From an uncultured Pseudomonadota bacterium (GTDB taxonomy: Bacteria; Myxococcota_A; Bradymonadia; Bradymonadales; Bradymonadaceae), in assembly GCA_913057905.1 (NCBI GenBank), contig CAJXPB010000001.1, forward strand, positions 1,612,001 through 1,676,000: a DNA stretch of 64,000 nucleotides. Direction: 5' to 3'. A program made the translations under genes and the position numbers. This document shows positions 17,903-26,291 of this stretch, piece after piece; positions within the stretch are counted from its first letter, which is position 1; each line of letters starts with the position of its first letter. The notes under the pieces are model-generated. The model saw only the letters and a program-made list of their open reading frames with translations, was not told where the DNA came from and ran no database searches.

Positions 17903-18361
17903 CTACGGGGAGAGATTGGCACTTCGACGGCGTTGCTGCAATCCCCAGAGGGTTAGCCCGACCGCACCTATCATCGCCAGTGAAAGTGACAGCAAAAGCC
18001 CCATGATCAGGCTCTCCTGAAAGGCCGTCCCCTCGTGCCCAACAGCCGCGATCGGCATCGCGGTTCCGGCGCCCCAGAATGCAGCGAGCCCGGTGGCAAC
18101 CCAGTTGGCAAAGGTGCCGTAGATCGCGAGCCAGAAGAGGACCCTGAAGCCACCAGCGGACAACCTGAGTTTAGGCCAGACCAATCCCAAGATCACCAGA
18201 AACATCCCGTTGGTGATCCCCTGAAGGTGGCTGGCCAAACCCATGCGTGGGTTCTCCAAGATCGGCACGGCGAATCCGATCAGTAAGCCGAGCATGAAGA
18301 GCACGAAGCCCCACTGAAGAAGCCGATGCCCACGGAACTCCTGGAGGTCTCGATCTGCCAT
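17903..18361 (-). CDS. Four-helix membrane protein, hydroxylaminobenzene-mutase/styrene-oxide-isomerase-like
   Basis: A 152-residue protein with four hydrophobic helices. The segment NPRMGLASHLQGITNGMFLVILGLVWPKL is characteristic of the small membrane isomerase family that includes HabA/HabB hydroxylaminobenzene mutases and StyC styrene oxide isomerase, where the His in helix 2 and the Asn after it bind haem/substrate. A further YGTFANWVATGLAAFWG also fits. Catalytic function in this organism is not shown; uncharacterised members of the family exist widely. Transcribed with the downstream phosphatase gene after a 24-base gap. Confidence 0.5.
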   Translation of the reverse strand: MADRDLQEFRGHRLLQWGFVLFMLGLLIGFAVPILENPRMGLASHLQGITNGMFLVILGLVWPKLRLSAGGFRVLFWLAIYGTFANWVATGLAAFWGAGTAMPIAAVGHEGTAFQESLIMGLLLSLSLAMIGAVGLTLWGLQQRRRSANLSP

Positions 18362-18408
18362 CTGACTCTCGTTCGCATCTGTATGGTTGAACCACCCTCC
18401 AAAACTAC

Positions 18409-18438
18409 GCGCCGGACCTCAGAGGCAACTTCCGGCGC
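18409..18438 (-). terminator. Probable rho-independent terminator after the GNAT gene
   Basis: Perfect 8-bp stem GCGCCGGA/TCCGGCGC with a 14-base loop, 19 bases beyond the stop of the acetyltransferase gene. On the minus strand the stem is followed by GTAGTTTTGG, a weak T-run. Confidence 0.5.
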
Positions 18439-18456
18439 CTCACCCCAGCAGGGAGA

Positions 18457-19332
18457 TCAACCGCGCTCTTCCGAAGGCGGTGTCAGCTCGTACAGATGCT
18501 GATCGGCCACCGGCTCGTAGCCGATGGCGGGGTAGATGCGGTTGGTGGTGGCGTTGTCGAGATCCGCGTACAGAAAACAGTGCTCGCAGCCGGCATCCAA
18601 GGCCTCCTGGGTGAGGGCCGCGGTGAGGGCGCTGGCGTAGCCGTTTTCGCGGAATTTCGGCGGCGTGTAGACGTAGCCGATGCGCAGGCCGTTCGGTGAA
18701 CGCCCGGCGATTGCGGCGACGCAGACGGGCTCGTCGTCGGCCACCCAGATGCGGGCGGCCTCCTGTTCGATGAAAAGCCCCGCCATCGATTCCGCACCTT
18801 CGCGAGCTTCTTCCTCGTCCTGGCCTTCGGCCTCAACCGCAAACCGGGCCAACCAATCTTCGAGCAGCTCTCGGTCGCCGGCCCTCGCCGTACGCATCTC
18901 GCCCGGGACGCCGGTCGGGGGCTCCACGGTCGTCGTGCGATAGAGTCGCTGTCGCTGGCCGATGTTGGATTCGAATCCGAGGTCTTCGAGCCGCCGTACA
19001 GCGATCTCCACGGACTCCGCCGGGCCGATGATCCCGTCGAGATCCGGGTACTTCTCGACGAGTGCGTCGACCATCGCCGAGACCGCATCTTCGTCGACGG
19101 CCCGGCTCAACAACCCGGGAAACGGCGGCGTGCGGGTGACGACGCCGCCGATTTCGCCGTCGTCATGGACGCAGGCGAGCATGTTGTCGCCGGAGTAGTA
19201 GTTCGGGTTCTGCTGAAGGGTGCGGAGGACGCCCAGTGCCACATTGTGCAGCGCCTCGTCCTCAAGCAGGTAGTCCCTCACCCGGGCTTCAAAGGCCTCG
19301 GGATCGTCGCTGTACTCGATGGTCCAGTTCAT
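18457..19332 (-). CDS. GNAT-family N-acetyltransferase
   Basis: About 291 residues. The C-terminal half is a GNAT fold: RIGYVYTPPKFRENGYASALTAALTQEAL contains motif A (R-x-x-G-x-[GA], here RENGYAS) for acetyl-CoA, followed by CFLYADLDNATTNRIYPAIGYEPV, the typical motif B (N...Y..iGF). The N-terminal half is a divergent GNAT-like repeat. I start at ATG 19332, with GGAG five bases upstream, not at the earlier in-frame codon. A 30-bp near-perfect palindrome lies 25 bases upstream of the start. Substrate unknown. Confidence 0.8.
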   Translation of the reverse strand: MNWTIEYSDDPEAFEARVRDYLLEDEALHNVALGVLRTLQQNPNYYSGDNMLACVHDDGEIGGVVTRTPPFPGLLSRAVDEDAVSAMVDALVEKYPDLDGIIGPAESVEIAVRRLEDLGFESNIGQRQRLYRTTTVEPPTGVPGEMRTARAGDRELLEDWLARFAVEAEGQDEEEAREGAESMAGLFIEQEAARIWVADDEPVCVAAIAGRSPNGLRIGYVYTPPKFRENGYASALTAALTQEALDAGCEHCFLYADLDNATTNRIYPAIGYEPVADQHLYELTPPSEERG

Positions 19333-19357
19333 CTCGACTCCGACCGCGCAGAGTTCC

Positions 19358-19387
19358 ACTCACGCATGAGTATACTCATACGTGAGT
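19358..19387. promoter_or_regulatory. 30-bp near-perfect palindrome upstream of the GNAT gene
   Basis: Two 15-base arms pair with a single mismatch around a perfect core ATGAGTATACTCAT (19366-19379). It begins 26 bases before the acetyltransferase start. This size is typical of TetR/MarR-family operators, but no such regulator gene is adjacent. Confidence 0.5.
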
Positions 19388-19427
19388 AGAAGTAAGTCCC
19401 GGAGGCGTACCATTTTTCGGCACCCGA

Positions 19428-19508
19428 GTATTCATTTTTCTGCGTATTAGAGAGGACTTCCGACGGTTCAACCTTTTTGTCACACCAAATATGCACTATT
19501 CTGCATAT
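19428..19508. promoter_or_regulatory. Two HipB-type operators upstream of hipB
   Basis: A perfect inverted repeat ATATGCA-N6-TGCATAT lies at 19489-19508 and a degenerate copy GTATTCA-N6-TGCGTAT at 19428-19447; the spacers also agree in their last four bases (TTTC versus ATTC). Centres are 61 bp apart. HipB proteins bind several such two-arm operators in front of their own operon, so these are probably autoregulatory sites. Confidence 0.55.
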
Positions 19509-19572
19509 CAGATGTGATGGCCGCCAGCGCGTTCGGCATCCCCTCCCTCAAAGCCAGAGGAAATTTACTTTA

Positions 19573-19788
19573 ATGAATATGACGGAAGTTGCATCCATCA
19601 TCAAACGGAGACGGAAGGTCCTCGGGGTGGATCAGGCCTCGGTCGCCGAGCTCGCTGACGTCTCGACTCACACGCTGAGCAACATCGAATCTGGCAAGGG
19701 GAACCCGACGCTGGAGAGCCTCAGTCGTGTCTTGGATGTATTGGGACTCGAGCTCGCCATTCAACCCAAGACCAACGAACCGGGGTGA
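19573..19788 (+). CDS. hipB: HipB-type XRE antitoxin
   Basis: A 71-residue single-domain Cro/XRE protein: VASIIKRRRKVLGVDQASVAELADVSTHTLSNIESGKGNPTLESLSRVLDVLGLEL is a complete helix-turn-helix with the IE-x-GKGNPT signature. AGAGG lies 13 bases before the ATG. Five bases separate it from the HipA-N/HipS gene and the set reads hipB-hipS-hipT. In HipBST systems HipB is mainly the DNA-binding autorepressor while HipS neutralises the kinase. Confidence 0.85.
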   Translation: MNMTEVASIIKRRRKVLGVDQASVAELADVSTHTLSNIESGKGNPTLESLSRVLDVLGLELAIQPKTNEPG

Positions 19789-19793
19789 ACTGA

Positions 19794-20198
19794 ATGCGTT
19801 GCGCGAAGGTCTACAACAAAGACCGGCTGGCTGGACACCTGGTGGAACTCGATGACGGGACCTTCCGGTTTCAGTACGAGCCGGAGTATCTCGCTGACGA
19901 GTCGACCGGTCCGGTCAGCCTCAGCCTTCCGAAGCGTTCCGAACCGTACAGGTCAGACCATCTCTTCGCCTTTTTCTACGGTCTCCTCGCCGAGGGTCCG
20001 AACCGACAACGCCAATGTCGCCGGCTGAAAATCGACGAAGATGATCCCTACGCCTGGCATTCGACCGCTCCGAATTCGCGCAAATCGCGGCCGACACGAT
20101 GGAACACATCTCGATTTCGGGAGTCCAGGAGAAACTTTCGATGCGGCTCGAACGTGGGGCGCTCAAGCCAGTCGAAGAGGGTGGCCAGTACATTCTGA
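19794..20198 (+). CDS. hipS: HipS-like N-terminal HipA subdomain, 3' end out of frame
   Basis: The first ~87 residues are a HipA N-terminal subdomain: KVYNKDRLAGHLVELDDGTFRFQYEPEYL ... PVSLSLPKRSEPYRSDHLFAFFYGLLAEG ... CRRLKIDEDDPY. In HipBST systems this subdomain is a separate protein, HipS, acting as antitoxin. Normal HipS continues with roughly 15-20 hydrophobic residues; here, after DDPYA (about 20054), the frame enters unrelated Arg/Ser-rich sequence overlapping hipT for 100 bases. A one-base slip at 20054 would join it to the kinase frame. So the 3' end appears damaged, or the two parts come from a fused ancestral gene with a one-base loss. Confidence 0.65.
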   Translation: MRCAKVYNKDRLAGHLVELDDGTFRFQYEPEYLADESTGPVSLSLPKRSEPYRSDHLFAFFYGLLAEGPNRQRQCRRLKIDEDDPYAWHSTAPNSRKSRPTRWNTSRFRESRRNFRCGSNVGRSSQSKRVASTF

Positions 20199-20941
20199 AG
20201 CCGATTCCGGGAACAACGCTCCCGCGACACCAGCGAGACGTACCGGCCAACGAACACCTCACGATGCAGATCGCCGAGCAGGTTTATGATCTGGAGACGG
20301 CTGCCAACGCCTGCATCGAACTGGCGGACGGCGAGCCGGCCTACGTGACGCGACGGTTCGACCGATCTCCGGAGGGCAAGCGCATCGCACAGGAAGATTT
20401 CTGCCAACTGATGGGTCGAACCAAGAAGACCCATGGACAGCAGTACAAATACAGCTCCAGCTACGAACGGCTAGGTGAGGCACTAAAGACCTACTGCCCC
20501 GCGTATCGGGTCGAGGCCGAAAAGCTCTTCCGGCAGATCGTCTTCAACTACGCTGTAGGAAACGGCGACGCACACCTGAAGAACTTCTCACTGAAAGAGA
20601 CGGAGTTTGGTGACTACGTGCTGACTCCGGCCTATGACCTGATGTGCACCAAGCTACACCTGCCCCGCGAGACGCGCTTCGCCCTCGATGTTTTCGAAGA
20701 AAAAATTCCCGCAAGCCGAAAAACTCACGGATTCGTGACCGGGGCCGATCTCATCGAACTCGCCGACCGCTACGGAATCCAGAGACAGCGCGCCATCAAG
20801 ATTCTCGACCGGTTTTGCGAGGATTCTGATGACGTCGACCGGCTGATCGCGCGGTCGTTTCTTTCGGAGCAGGCCAGAGAGGACTACCGCTCGATCATCG
20901 AAGATCGGCGCCGTGCCCTCAGAATTCGTTCAAAGGAGTAA
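20099..20941 (+). CDS. hipT: HipT-like serine/threonine kinase toxin, N-terminally short
   Basis: A 280-residue HipA-superfamily kinase. ATP-loop region HISISGVQEKLSM carries the SIS motif that is the autophosphorylation site of HipT; VPANEHLTMQIAEQVY and AYVTRRFDR match the family; the catalytic loop FNYAVGNGDAHLKNFSL and the metal-binding LTPAYDLM (DFG equivalent) are intact. So the kinase core looks complete. The first ~45 residues usual in HipT are missing: ATG 20099 lies right before the SIS motif and has no ribosome-binding site, while the open frame extends back to 20045 without another ATG. Homologues phosphorylate an aminoacyl-tRNA synthetase. Confidence 0.7.
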   Translation: MEHISISGVQEKLSMRLERGALKPVEEGGQYILKPIPGTTLPRHQRDVPANEHLTMQIAEQVYDLETAANACIELADGEPAYVTRRFDRSPEGKRIAQEDFCQLMGRTKKTHGQQYKYSSSYERLGEALKTYCPAYRVEAEKLFRQIVFNYAVGNGDAHLKNFSLKETEFGDYVLTPAYDLMCTKLHLPRETRFALDVFEEKIPASRKTHGFVTGADLIELADRYGIQRQRAIKILDRFCEDSDDVDRLIARSFLSEQAREDYRSIIEDRRRALRIRSKE

Positions 20942-20949
20942 CCGAAGCG

Positions 20950-21672
20950 TCACTGGGCGCTGCCGTTGGCCGACGAGCGGTCGTGCCAGTTCTCGTCGAC
21001 CTTGTTGTGGTGGCGGACGTCCTCGGCTTCGACCATGAAGATGACCTTTTCGCCGAGGTTGGTGGCGTGGTCGCCCATGCGTTCCAGGTGTTTGGCGGCC
21101 CGCTGGATGCTCATGGCCGCTTCGATACCTACGTCGTTTTCGCGCATGTATTCGATCAAGCGCCGATTCATGGCGGCGTACAGGTCGTTGACCTTCTGGT
21201 CCCGATTGATGACGTCGCGGGCCAGCTCGGAGTCGCGATCGATAAACGAGTCGATCGCTGCGCCGACCATCCACTGGACGTGCTTGGCTAACCGGGGAAT
21301 CTCGTCGAGAGAAGGACGTTCGTCGTATTCGACCTGGTCCTGAGCCTCGAAGCTGATATTGACCGCCAGATCGCCGATGCGTTCCAGGTCGGTCACCATC
21401 TTCAGCGCGGTCGTCACCAGCCGCAGGTCACTGGCCATCGGCTGGCGCTTGGCCAGAATTCGCATGCACAGGTCGTCGATCATCATCTCGTCGTGGTTGA
21501 CCACCCGGTCGTCCTCGACGGTCGATTCGGCCAGCTCGGCGTCCCCATCGACCAAGGCATTGATCGCGTGGGTGATCATATCTTCGACCCGCTCGGCCAT
21601 CCCATGCAAGTTCTCGCGCAGCTCGGTGAGCTGCTCCTCGTATTCTTTGACAGTGTGTGACTTACCCATCAT
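20950..21672 (-). CDS. phoU: Phosphate-signalling regulator PhoU
   Basis: A 240-residue all-helical protein with the two PhoU repeats; each carries an ERIGD/ERMGDHATN metal-binding motif (DLERIGDLAVNISFE near 95 and HLERMGDHATNLGEKV near 200). PhoU restrains PstSCAB and the PhoR kinase when phosphate is ample. Last gene of the pst operon, 7 bases after pstB. The Ser/Asn-rich C-terminal tail is short and non-conserved. Confidence 0.95.
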   Translation of the reverse strand: MMGKSHTVKEYEEQLTELRENLHGMAERVEDMITHAINALVDGDAELAESTVEDDRVVNHDEMMIDDLCMRILAKRQPMASDLRLVTTALKMVTDLERIGDLAVNISFEAQDQVEYDERPSLDEIPRLAKHVQWMVGAAIDSFIDRDSELARDVINRDQKVNDLYAAMNRRLIEYMRENDVGIEAAMSIQRAAKHLERMGDHATNLGEKVIFMVEAEDVRHHNKVDENWHDRSSANGSAQ

Positions 21673-21679
21673 CTACCTT

Positions 21680-22555
21680 CTATCCGAACTTGCCGGTGAT
21701 GTAGTCTTCAGTTCGAGAGTCCCGCGGCTGGGTAAACACTTGGTCGGTGTCGCCAAATTCCACGAGTTCTCCCATCAGCAAAAAGGCCGTCCACTGCGAG
21801 ATCCGGGCGGCCTGCTGCATATTGTGGGTAACGACCACGATTGTGTAGTCCTCTCTTAGCTGGTCGATCAGATCTTCGATGCGCGCAGTCGCGATCGGAT
21901 CGAGCGCCGAGCAGGGTTCGTCCATCAACAGCACGTCCGGTTCGACGGCGATCGCCCGGGCGATGCAGAGCCGCTGCTGTTGGCCGCCCGACAGGTCGCC
22001 TCCTGGCGCATCGAGCTTGTCGCGGACTTCATCCCAGAGGGCGGCACGCCGGAGCGACTCTTCGACCAGAGCGTCTTGGTCGACGTCGTCGAGCGAGTGG
22101 GTCAATTTTAGACCCGACAGGACGTTCTCGCGGACCGACATCGTCGGGAACGGGTTTGGCTCCTGAAAGACGATGCCGACGCGGCGACGCAGCAGGACAG
22201 GGTCGACGGCCTTGTCGTAGACGTTGCGACCGTCGAGCCGGACCGTCCCTTCGATGCCCGCAGACGAGACCTGCTCGTGCATCCGATTGAGGCAGCGGAC
22301 AAACGTCGACTTCCCGCACCCCGACGGACCGATGATCGCGGTCACCTGGTTTTTGGGGATGCGCATGTCGATGTCGTGGAGGACCTCGTTGTCTCCGAAC
22401 CAGGCGGTCAGATCCTCGACTCCCAACATCTCGTCTTCGGCCGGCGGCGTCGTGCCCGCGGGCCCGGCGGAAACCGAGGAGTCATCGGACGTCTGGTCGG
22501 TCAGCGTCTCCGCGTCGGTCGACGATTCATCGTCGATCGTCTCTTGCTGCAACAT
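21680..22555 (-). CDS. pstB: Phosphate ABC transporter ATP-binding protein
   Basis: A 291-residue ABC ATPase with Walker [10 protein letters not shown], signature [14 protein letters not shown], Walker [14 protein letters not shown] and switch HNMQQA; these match PstB exactly (HNMQQAAR is typical). An additional ~45-residue acidic Ser/Thr/Asp extension precedes the catalytic domain (before VEDLTAWFG) and is longer than usual. Energises phosphate import by PstCA. Sits between pstA (3-base gap) and phoU. Confidence 0.96.
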   Translation of the reverse strand: MLQQETIDDESSTDAETLTDQTSDDSSVSAGPAGTTPPAEDEMLGVEDLTAWFGDNEVLHDIDMRIPKNQVTAIIGPSGCGKSTFVRCLNRMHEQVSSAGIEGTVRLDGRNVYDKAVDPVLLRRRVGIVFQEPNPFPTMSVRENVLSGLKLTHSLDDVDQDALVEESLRRAALWDEVRDKLDAPGGDLSGGQQQRLCIARAIAVEPDVLLMDEPCSALDPIATARIEDLIDQLREDYTIVVVTHNMQQAARISQWTAFLLMGELVEFGDTDQVFTQPRDSRTEDYITGKFG

Positions 22556-22558
22556 CGT

Positions 22559-23416
22559 CTACCTCTCGCGTTCGAAACGGTCGCGCCAGTAGATGGCGAT
22601 CCCGTTGAGCAACAACATGATGGTAAGCAACACGATGATCCCGGCCGCCGCCGCCACAACAAACCCCTCCTGAGGGCGGGACGTCCAGTTAAAGATCTGG
22701 ATGGGGAGCACCGTAAAGGGCGAATCGACGCCCTGGGGCAGAAAGGTCACGTAGGTCAGGGCTCCGACCACGAGCAGCGGCGCCGTCTCACCGATCGCCC
22801 GCGAGATCGCAAGGATCGCGCCGGTCAGCATGCCCGGAAGCGCCATCGGCAAGACCACCCCGCGAATCGTCTGCCAGCGGGTCGCCCCCAGCCCCAGGCT
22901 CGCCTCACGGAGTTCGTCGGGCACGGTTCGTATCGCCTCGCGGGCCGACATGATCACAATGGGTAACACGAGCAGCGCCAGCGTGCATGCCCCGGCCAAC
23001 ACGCTCTGACCCATCGCCGCCAGCCGCACGAAGACCTCCAGACCAAGCAGGCCGTAGATCACCGACGGCACGCCGGCGAGGTTGGCGATATTGACTTCGA
23101 TCAAGTTGGCGACGGTACCACCTTCGGCGTACTCCTCCAGATACACCGCCGCTGCGATGCCCACGGGAACGGCGATTGCAGCGGTCAGGCCCACAACCGC
23201 CAGGCTGCCGACAATGGCCGGCAGAATGCCCGCCTCGGCGGGATGGCGCGACGGAAACGAGCTGAGGAAGTCCCAGCTCAGCCGCCCGGCGCCTCGTACG
23301 ATGACATCGCCGACCAGCAGCGCGAGGATCGCGAGGGGGATGACCACGGCCAGCCAGGCGCCCCAGCCGACCACCTTCTCGGCCCATTTCTCGAGGCTTC
23401 GTCGCTGACGATTCAT
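22559..23416 (-). CDS. pstA: Phosphate ABC transporter permease PstA
   Basis: A 285-residue inner-membrane permease with six predicted helices and the EAA loop [29 protein letters not shown] that docks with PstB. The [13 protein letters not shown] and GETAPLL segments are typical of PstA. The start overlaps the pstC stop by 4 bases (ATGA), so translation is coupled. Part of pstSCAB-phoU. Confidence 0.95.
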   Translation of the reverse strand: MNRQRRSLEKWAEKVVGWGAWLAVVIPLAILALLVGDVIVRGAGRLSWDFLSSFPSRHPAEAGILPAIVGSLAVVGLTAAIAVPVGIAAAVYLEEYAEGGTVANLIEVNIANLAGVPSVIYGLLGLEVFVRLAAMGQSVLAGACTLALLVLPIVIMSAREAIRTVPDELREASLGLGATRWQTIRGVVLPMALPGMLTGAILAISRAIGETAPLLVVGALTYVTFLPQGVDSPFTVLPIQIFNWTSRPQEGFVVAAAAGIIVLLTIMLLLNGIAIYWRDRFERER

Positions 23417-24351
23417 CGACCACCTCGCACCGACTGGGCAAACCGTTGACTGATGATGTTCATGACAAAGGTCATCACGAAGAGGGTCGCTCCGACGACA
23501 AAGATCGTGTTGTAGGCGAGCGTTCCGGTCGGAACGTCCCCCATGGCGACCTGCACGATATAAGAGGTCATCGTCTGGATTGGCACCCGCGGATCGGCGG
23601 TCAATACGGCCTGCTGACCGGCGGCGACGGTCACGATCATCGTCTCGCCGATCGCCCGGGAGACCGCCAGGATGACCGCTGCGACGATCCCGGAACGCGA
23701 CGCGGGGAGGACGACGTAACCGATCGTCTCGAGCTTGCCGGCTCCCAGCCCCTGACTCGCCTCTCGGATTTTATCGGGGACCGAGTGGATGGCGTCTTCG
23801 GTCAGCGAGGAGATCATCGGAATGATCATCACGCCCATCACCAGACCGGGACTCAGGGCGTTGAACCCCGACAGGCCGGGGATGACCTTCTGGAGCATCG
23901 GCGTCACGAAGATCAGGGCGAAGTACCCGTAGACGATGGTGGGGACACCCGCCAAGATCTCCAGGGCCGGCTTGAGGATTCGGCGAGCCCCGTCGGAGGC
24001 GAATTCACTGAGATAGATCGCCGCCAGAAGCCCGAAGGGCAGCGCAAAGGCAATCGCCACCGCCGACGTCAGGAGGGTGCCCGAGATCAACGGCCAGATG
24101 CCGAAGTGTTTGTCGGAAAACAGCGGTGTCCACACCGTGCTTCCGAAATACTCCCACAGCGAGACCTCTTGAAAGAAGGCAGCGCTCTCGAAAATCAGCA
24201 CGCCGATAATGCCGATCGTCGTCAATACCGACAGCGCGGCACAGGCGAACAAGCCCTTTTCGATCAGCGCCTCGAACCAGCCGGAGGCCCGCCCCTCGAT
24301 CGAGACGTACGAGTTGTCGGAACCCGCCGGGCCAGATGGCTCGCCGCTCAT
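23413..24351 (-). CDS. pstC: Phosphate ABC transporter permease PstC
   Basis: A 312-residue permease with EAA loop [46 protein letters not shown] and [13 protein letters not shown], all characteristic of PstC. Six main helices; a short Ser/Gly-rich cytoplasmic N-terminus. Overlaps both neighbours by 4 bases (ATGA junctions), consistent with one tightly coupled operon in the order S-C-A-B-phoU. Confidence 0.95.
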   Translation of the reverse strand: MSGEPSGPAGSDNSYVSIEGRASGWFEALIEKGLFACAALSVLTTIGIIGVLIFESAAFFQEVSLWEYFGSTVWTPLFSDKHFGIWPLISGTLLTSAVAIAFALPFGLLAAIYLSEFASDGARRILKPALEILAGVPTIVYGYFALIFVTPMLQKVIPGLSGFNALSPGLVMGVMIIPMISSLTEDAIHSVPDKIREASQGLGAGKLETIGYVVLPASRSGIVAAVILAVSRAIGETMIVTVAAGQQAVLTADPRVPIQTMTSYIVQVAMGDVPTGTLAYNTIFVVGATLFVMTFVMNIISQRFAQSVRGGR

Positions 24352-25352
24352 TGATTACCTCGCGATGTCGACTTCTCGAGCAGCTCGTCGATCGAGACGC
24401 CGATCTTGGAGCCTTCGCCGCCGAACATGCTGCCTTTTACGCGGTTTTCGAACCGTTCACGCACCTTTTTGTAGGCCGATTCCGGGGGCGCGACGTATCC
24501 GACATCTTCGACGAGAGAGGCACTCTCGTTGAGGTAGTAATTCACGAATTCGGAGACGGCCTTCTTCTTGGCCGCTTCGGCCTTGACGTAGATGAACAGG
24601 GGCCGCGTGAGCGGCTGATACGTGCCGTCGGCGATCGTCTCGGTGCTCGGGGCGACAGCCTTGGGAGCGCCCTCCGCCTTGATGGGGACTGCATCCAGTT
24701 TGTCTTTATTCTGGCGGTAGTAGGCGAAGCCGAAGAACCCGAGCGAGTTTTTGTCGCTGGAGACGCCCTTGACCAGGACGTTGTCATCTTCGCTGGAGGT
24801 GAAGTCCCCGCGGCTGGCGCCCTCTTCGCCGACGATCGCCTTGGTGAAGTAGTCGTAGGTTCCGGAGGCGACGCCCGCCCCGTACAGCTCGAGGTCTCGG
24901 TCCGGCCAGTCGTCGCGGACCTGACTCCAGTTGTTGATTTTACCCTGAGCGGCCGGTTCCCAGATCTTCTTGAGTTCGGCGACGGTCATGGAATCGACCC
25001 AGTCGTTCTCCTTGTGGGTCACCACCGAGATGCCGTCGTAGGCGATCGGCAGCTCGATGAATTCGACACCGTTTTCTTTGCAGCGCTTCAGTTCGACGGG
25101 CATGATCGGCCGAGACGCGTCATTGATCGCCGTCTCGCCGCGGCAGAACTTCTTGAAGCCGCCGCCCGTTCCGCTGACGCCGATGGTCACACGCGCCTCG
25201 TGCTCTTTCTGGAATTCACCGGCCACCGCCTCGGTGATCGGGAAGACCGTACTGGACCCGTCGATCTCGACTCGCTTACCCGCATTGCTGTCACAACCGG
25301 CTGCCACCAGGACGATGGCGATCGCACACCACAACTTCTGAATGCCTTTCAC
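24348..25352 (-). CDS. pstS: Phosphate-binding lipoprotein PstS
   Basis: A 334-residue periplasmic binding protein with lipobox VAAGC (Cys20). The phosphate-binding region appears as [20 protein letters not shown] and [29 protein letters not shown]; the SGTGGG loop and GxSSTV helix N-terminus are PstS signatures. It delivers periplasmic phosphate to PstCA. First gene of the operon; upstream region 25353-25487 carries a TTGACA and inverted CATGTC repeats. Confidence 0.95.
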   Translation of the reverse strand: MKGIQKLWCAIAIVLVAAGCDSNAGKRVEIDGSSTVFPITEAVAGEFQKEHEARVTIGVSGTGGGFKKFCRGETAINDASRPIMPVELKRCKENGVEFIELPIAYDGISVVTHKENDWVDSMTVAELKKIWEPAAQGKINNWSQVRDDWPDRDLELYGAGVASGTYDYFTKAIVGEEGASRGDFTSSEDDNVLVKGVSSDKNSLGFFGFAYYRQNKDKLDAVPIKAEGAPKAVAPSTETIADGTYQPLTRPLFIYVKAEAAKKKAVSEFVNYYLNESASLVEDVGYVAPPESAYKKVRERFENRVKGSMFGGEGSKIGVSIDELLEKSTSRGNQ

Positions 25353-25428
25353 ATTTCCTCCTGAAATCAGACTCGATAGGGCGCGGTGGGATCACCGCCC
25401 CGTCTCACCCGCCGGAATGTACGAGCCG

Positions 25429-25458
25429 CATGTCTCAATTTGGTGACATGCCTGTCAA
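25429..25458 (-). promoter_or_regulatory. Putative pst promoter with inverted repeat
   Basis: On the minus strand TTGACA (25453-25458) could be a -35 element for pstS. Overlapping it, CATGTC-N10-GACATG (25429-25450) forms an inverted repeat. A canonical two-repeat Pho box is not seen, so PhoB control is only inferred from gene content. Confidence 0.35.
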
Positions 25459-25487
25459 GTTTGAGTGATTCCTCGACCCACATTTTC

Positions 25488-26273
25488 TCAGGCGAGCCAG
25501 ATATCGAGAATCCCCGTCTCCTTCAGTAGCATAAAGGTCCCCATGACGACCAAGAAGACGGCGAAGCCCTTCTTGAGCCGCTGTTGAGAAATGTGTTTGA
25601 CCCACCGGGACCCAAGGTAGATTCCGACGATCGCCAGGACGGAAAAACCGGCGATAAACCAGTAGTCGACCGCCACCTGATTGGTGTACTCGTAGAACCC
25701 GGCCGCTGATTTCATGGCGATGATCAGAAGCGAGGTCCCCACCGCCTGCTTCATCGGGACCTTCGACATCAGGACCAGGGCCGGCACGATCAGAAAGCCG
25801 CCGCCGACACCGACCATGCCGGTCAGCACGCCCACGGCGATCCCCTCCAGAGCGATGATCGGCACGGTCTCGGCCCGCAGGATCGGCTTGCTGTCGTCGG
25901 GATCGGGCTCCGGCGTGGTGTTCACAAACATCGAGACCGCCGCGATCAGCATGACGACGGAAAACAGGATCAACTGAAAGGTCCCGGAGACAAACCGCGC
26001 CAGGTACGCGCCGCCGTACGTCCCCACCATGGCGACGCTTCCGAACAGCAGAGCCAACTTGATATTGACGTTGCCGTAGCGCCAGTGGTTGGCCGCGCCA
26101 AACAGCGCGACCGCCCCCACCACCGCCAGGCTCATGGCGACGCTGATCTTGGGGCCAAAGCCCAGAAGATAGACAAAGACGGGGACGGTCAGAATCGAAC
26201 CGCCCCCGCCCATCAGTCCCAGGGCCAGGCCGATGACCAGCGCAGCAGCATATCCAATCACTTGCATCGGCAT
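25488..26273 (-). CDS. TauE/SafE-family anion exporter (sulfite/sulfonate type)
   Basis: A 261-residue membrane protein with about eight helices in two repeats. The repeated GxxxGxxGxGGG motifs (LGLMGGGGSILTVPVFVYLLG and LTGMVGVGGGFLIVPALVLM) define the TauE/SafE (DUF81) family, which moves sulfite, sulfoacetate or related anions out of the cytoplasm. An ATG at 26267 has better spacing from AAGGGAG than the first ATG. It follows the SoxB-like gene by 18 bases, so sulfur oxyanion export is a reasonable inference. Confidence 0.85.
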   Translation of the reverse strand: MPMQVIGYAAALVIGLALGLMGGGGSILTVPVFVYLLGFGPKISVAMSLAVVGAVALFGAANHWRYGNVNIKLALLFGSVAMVGTYGGAYLARFVSGTFQLILFSVVMLIAAVSMFVNTTPEPDPDDSKPILRAETVPIIALEGIAVGVLTGMVGVGGGFLIVPALVLMSKVPMKQAVGTSLLIIAMKSAAGFYEYTNQVAVDYWFIAGFSVLAIVGIYLGSRWVKHISQQRLKKGFAVFLVVMGTFMLLKETGILDIWLA

Positions 26274-26291
26274 TCTCCCTTCGGCGTCACA

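Noticed and set aside
20042..20098. Programmed -1 frameshift in the hip locus
   Set aside because: The site TACGCCTGG is not a slippery heptamer and no strong downstream structure is evident, so a lost base or deletion is more likely; kept as an option only.
24336..25364. 342-codon plus-strand frame over pstS
   Set aside because: Antisense shadow of a well-supported binding protein.
25429..25460. Pho box before pstS
   Set aside because: The two 7-base direct repeats at 11-bp spacing of a PhoB site could not be found; only a weak promoter-like element is reported.
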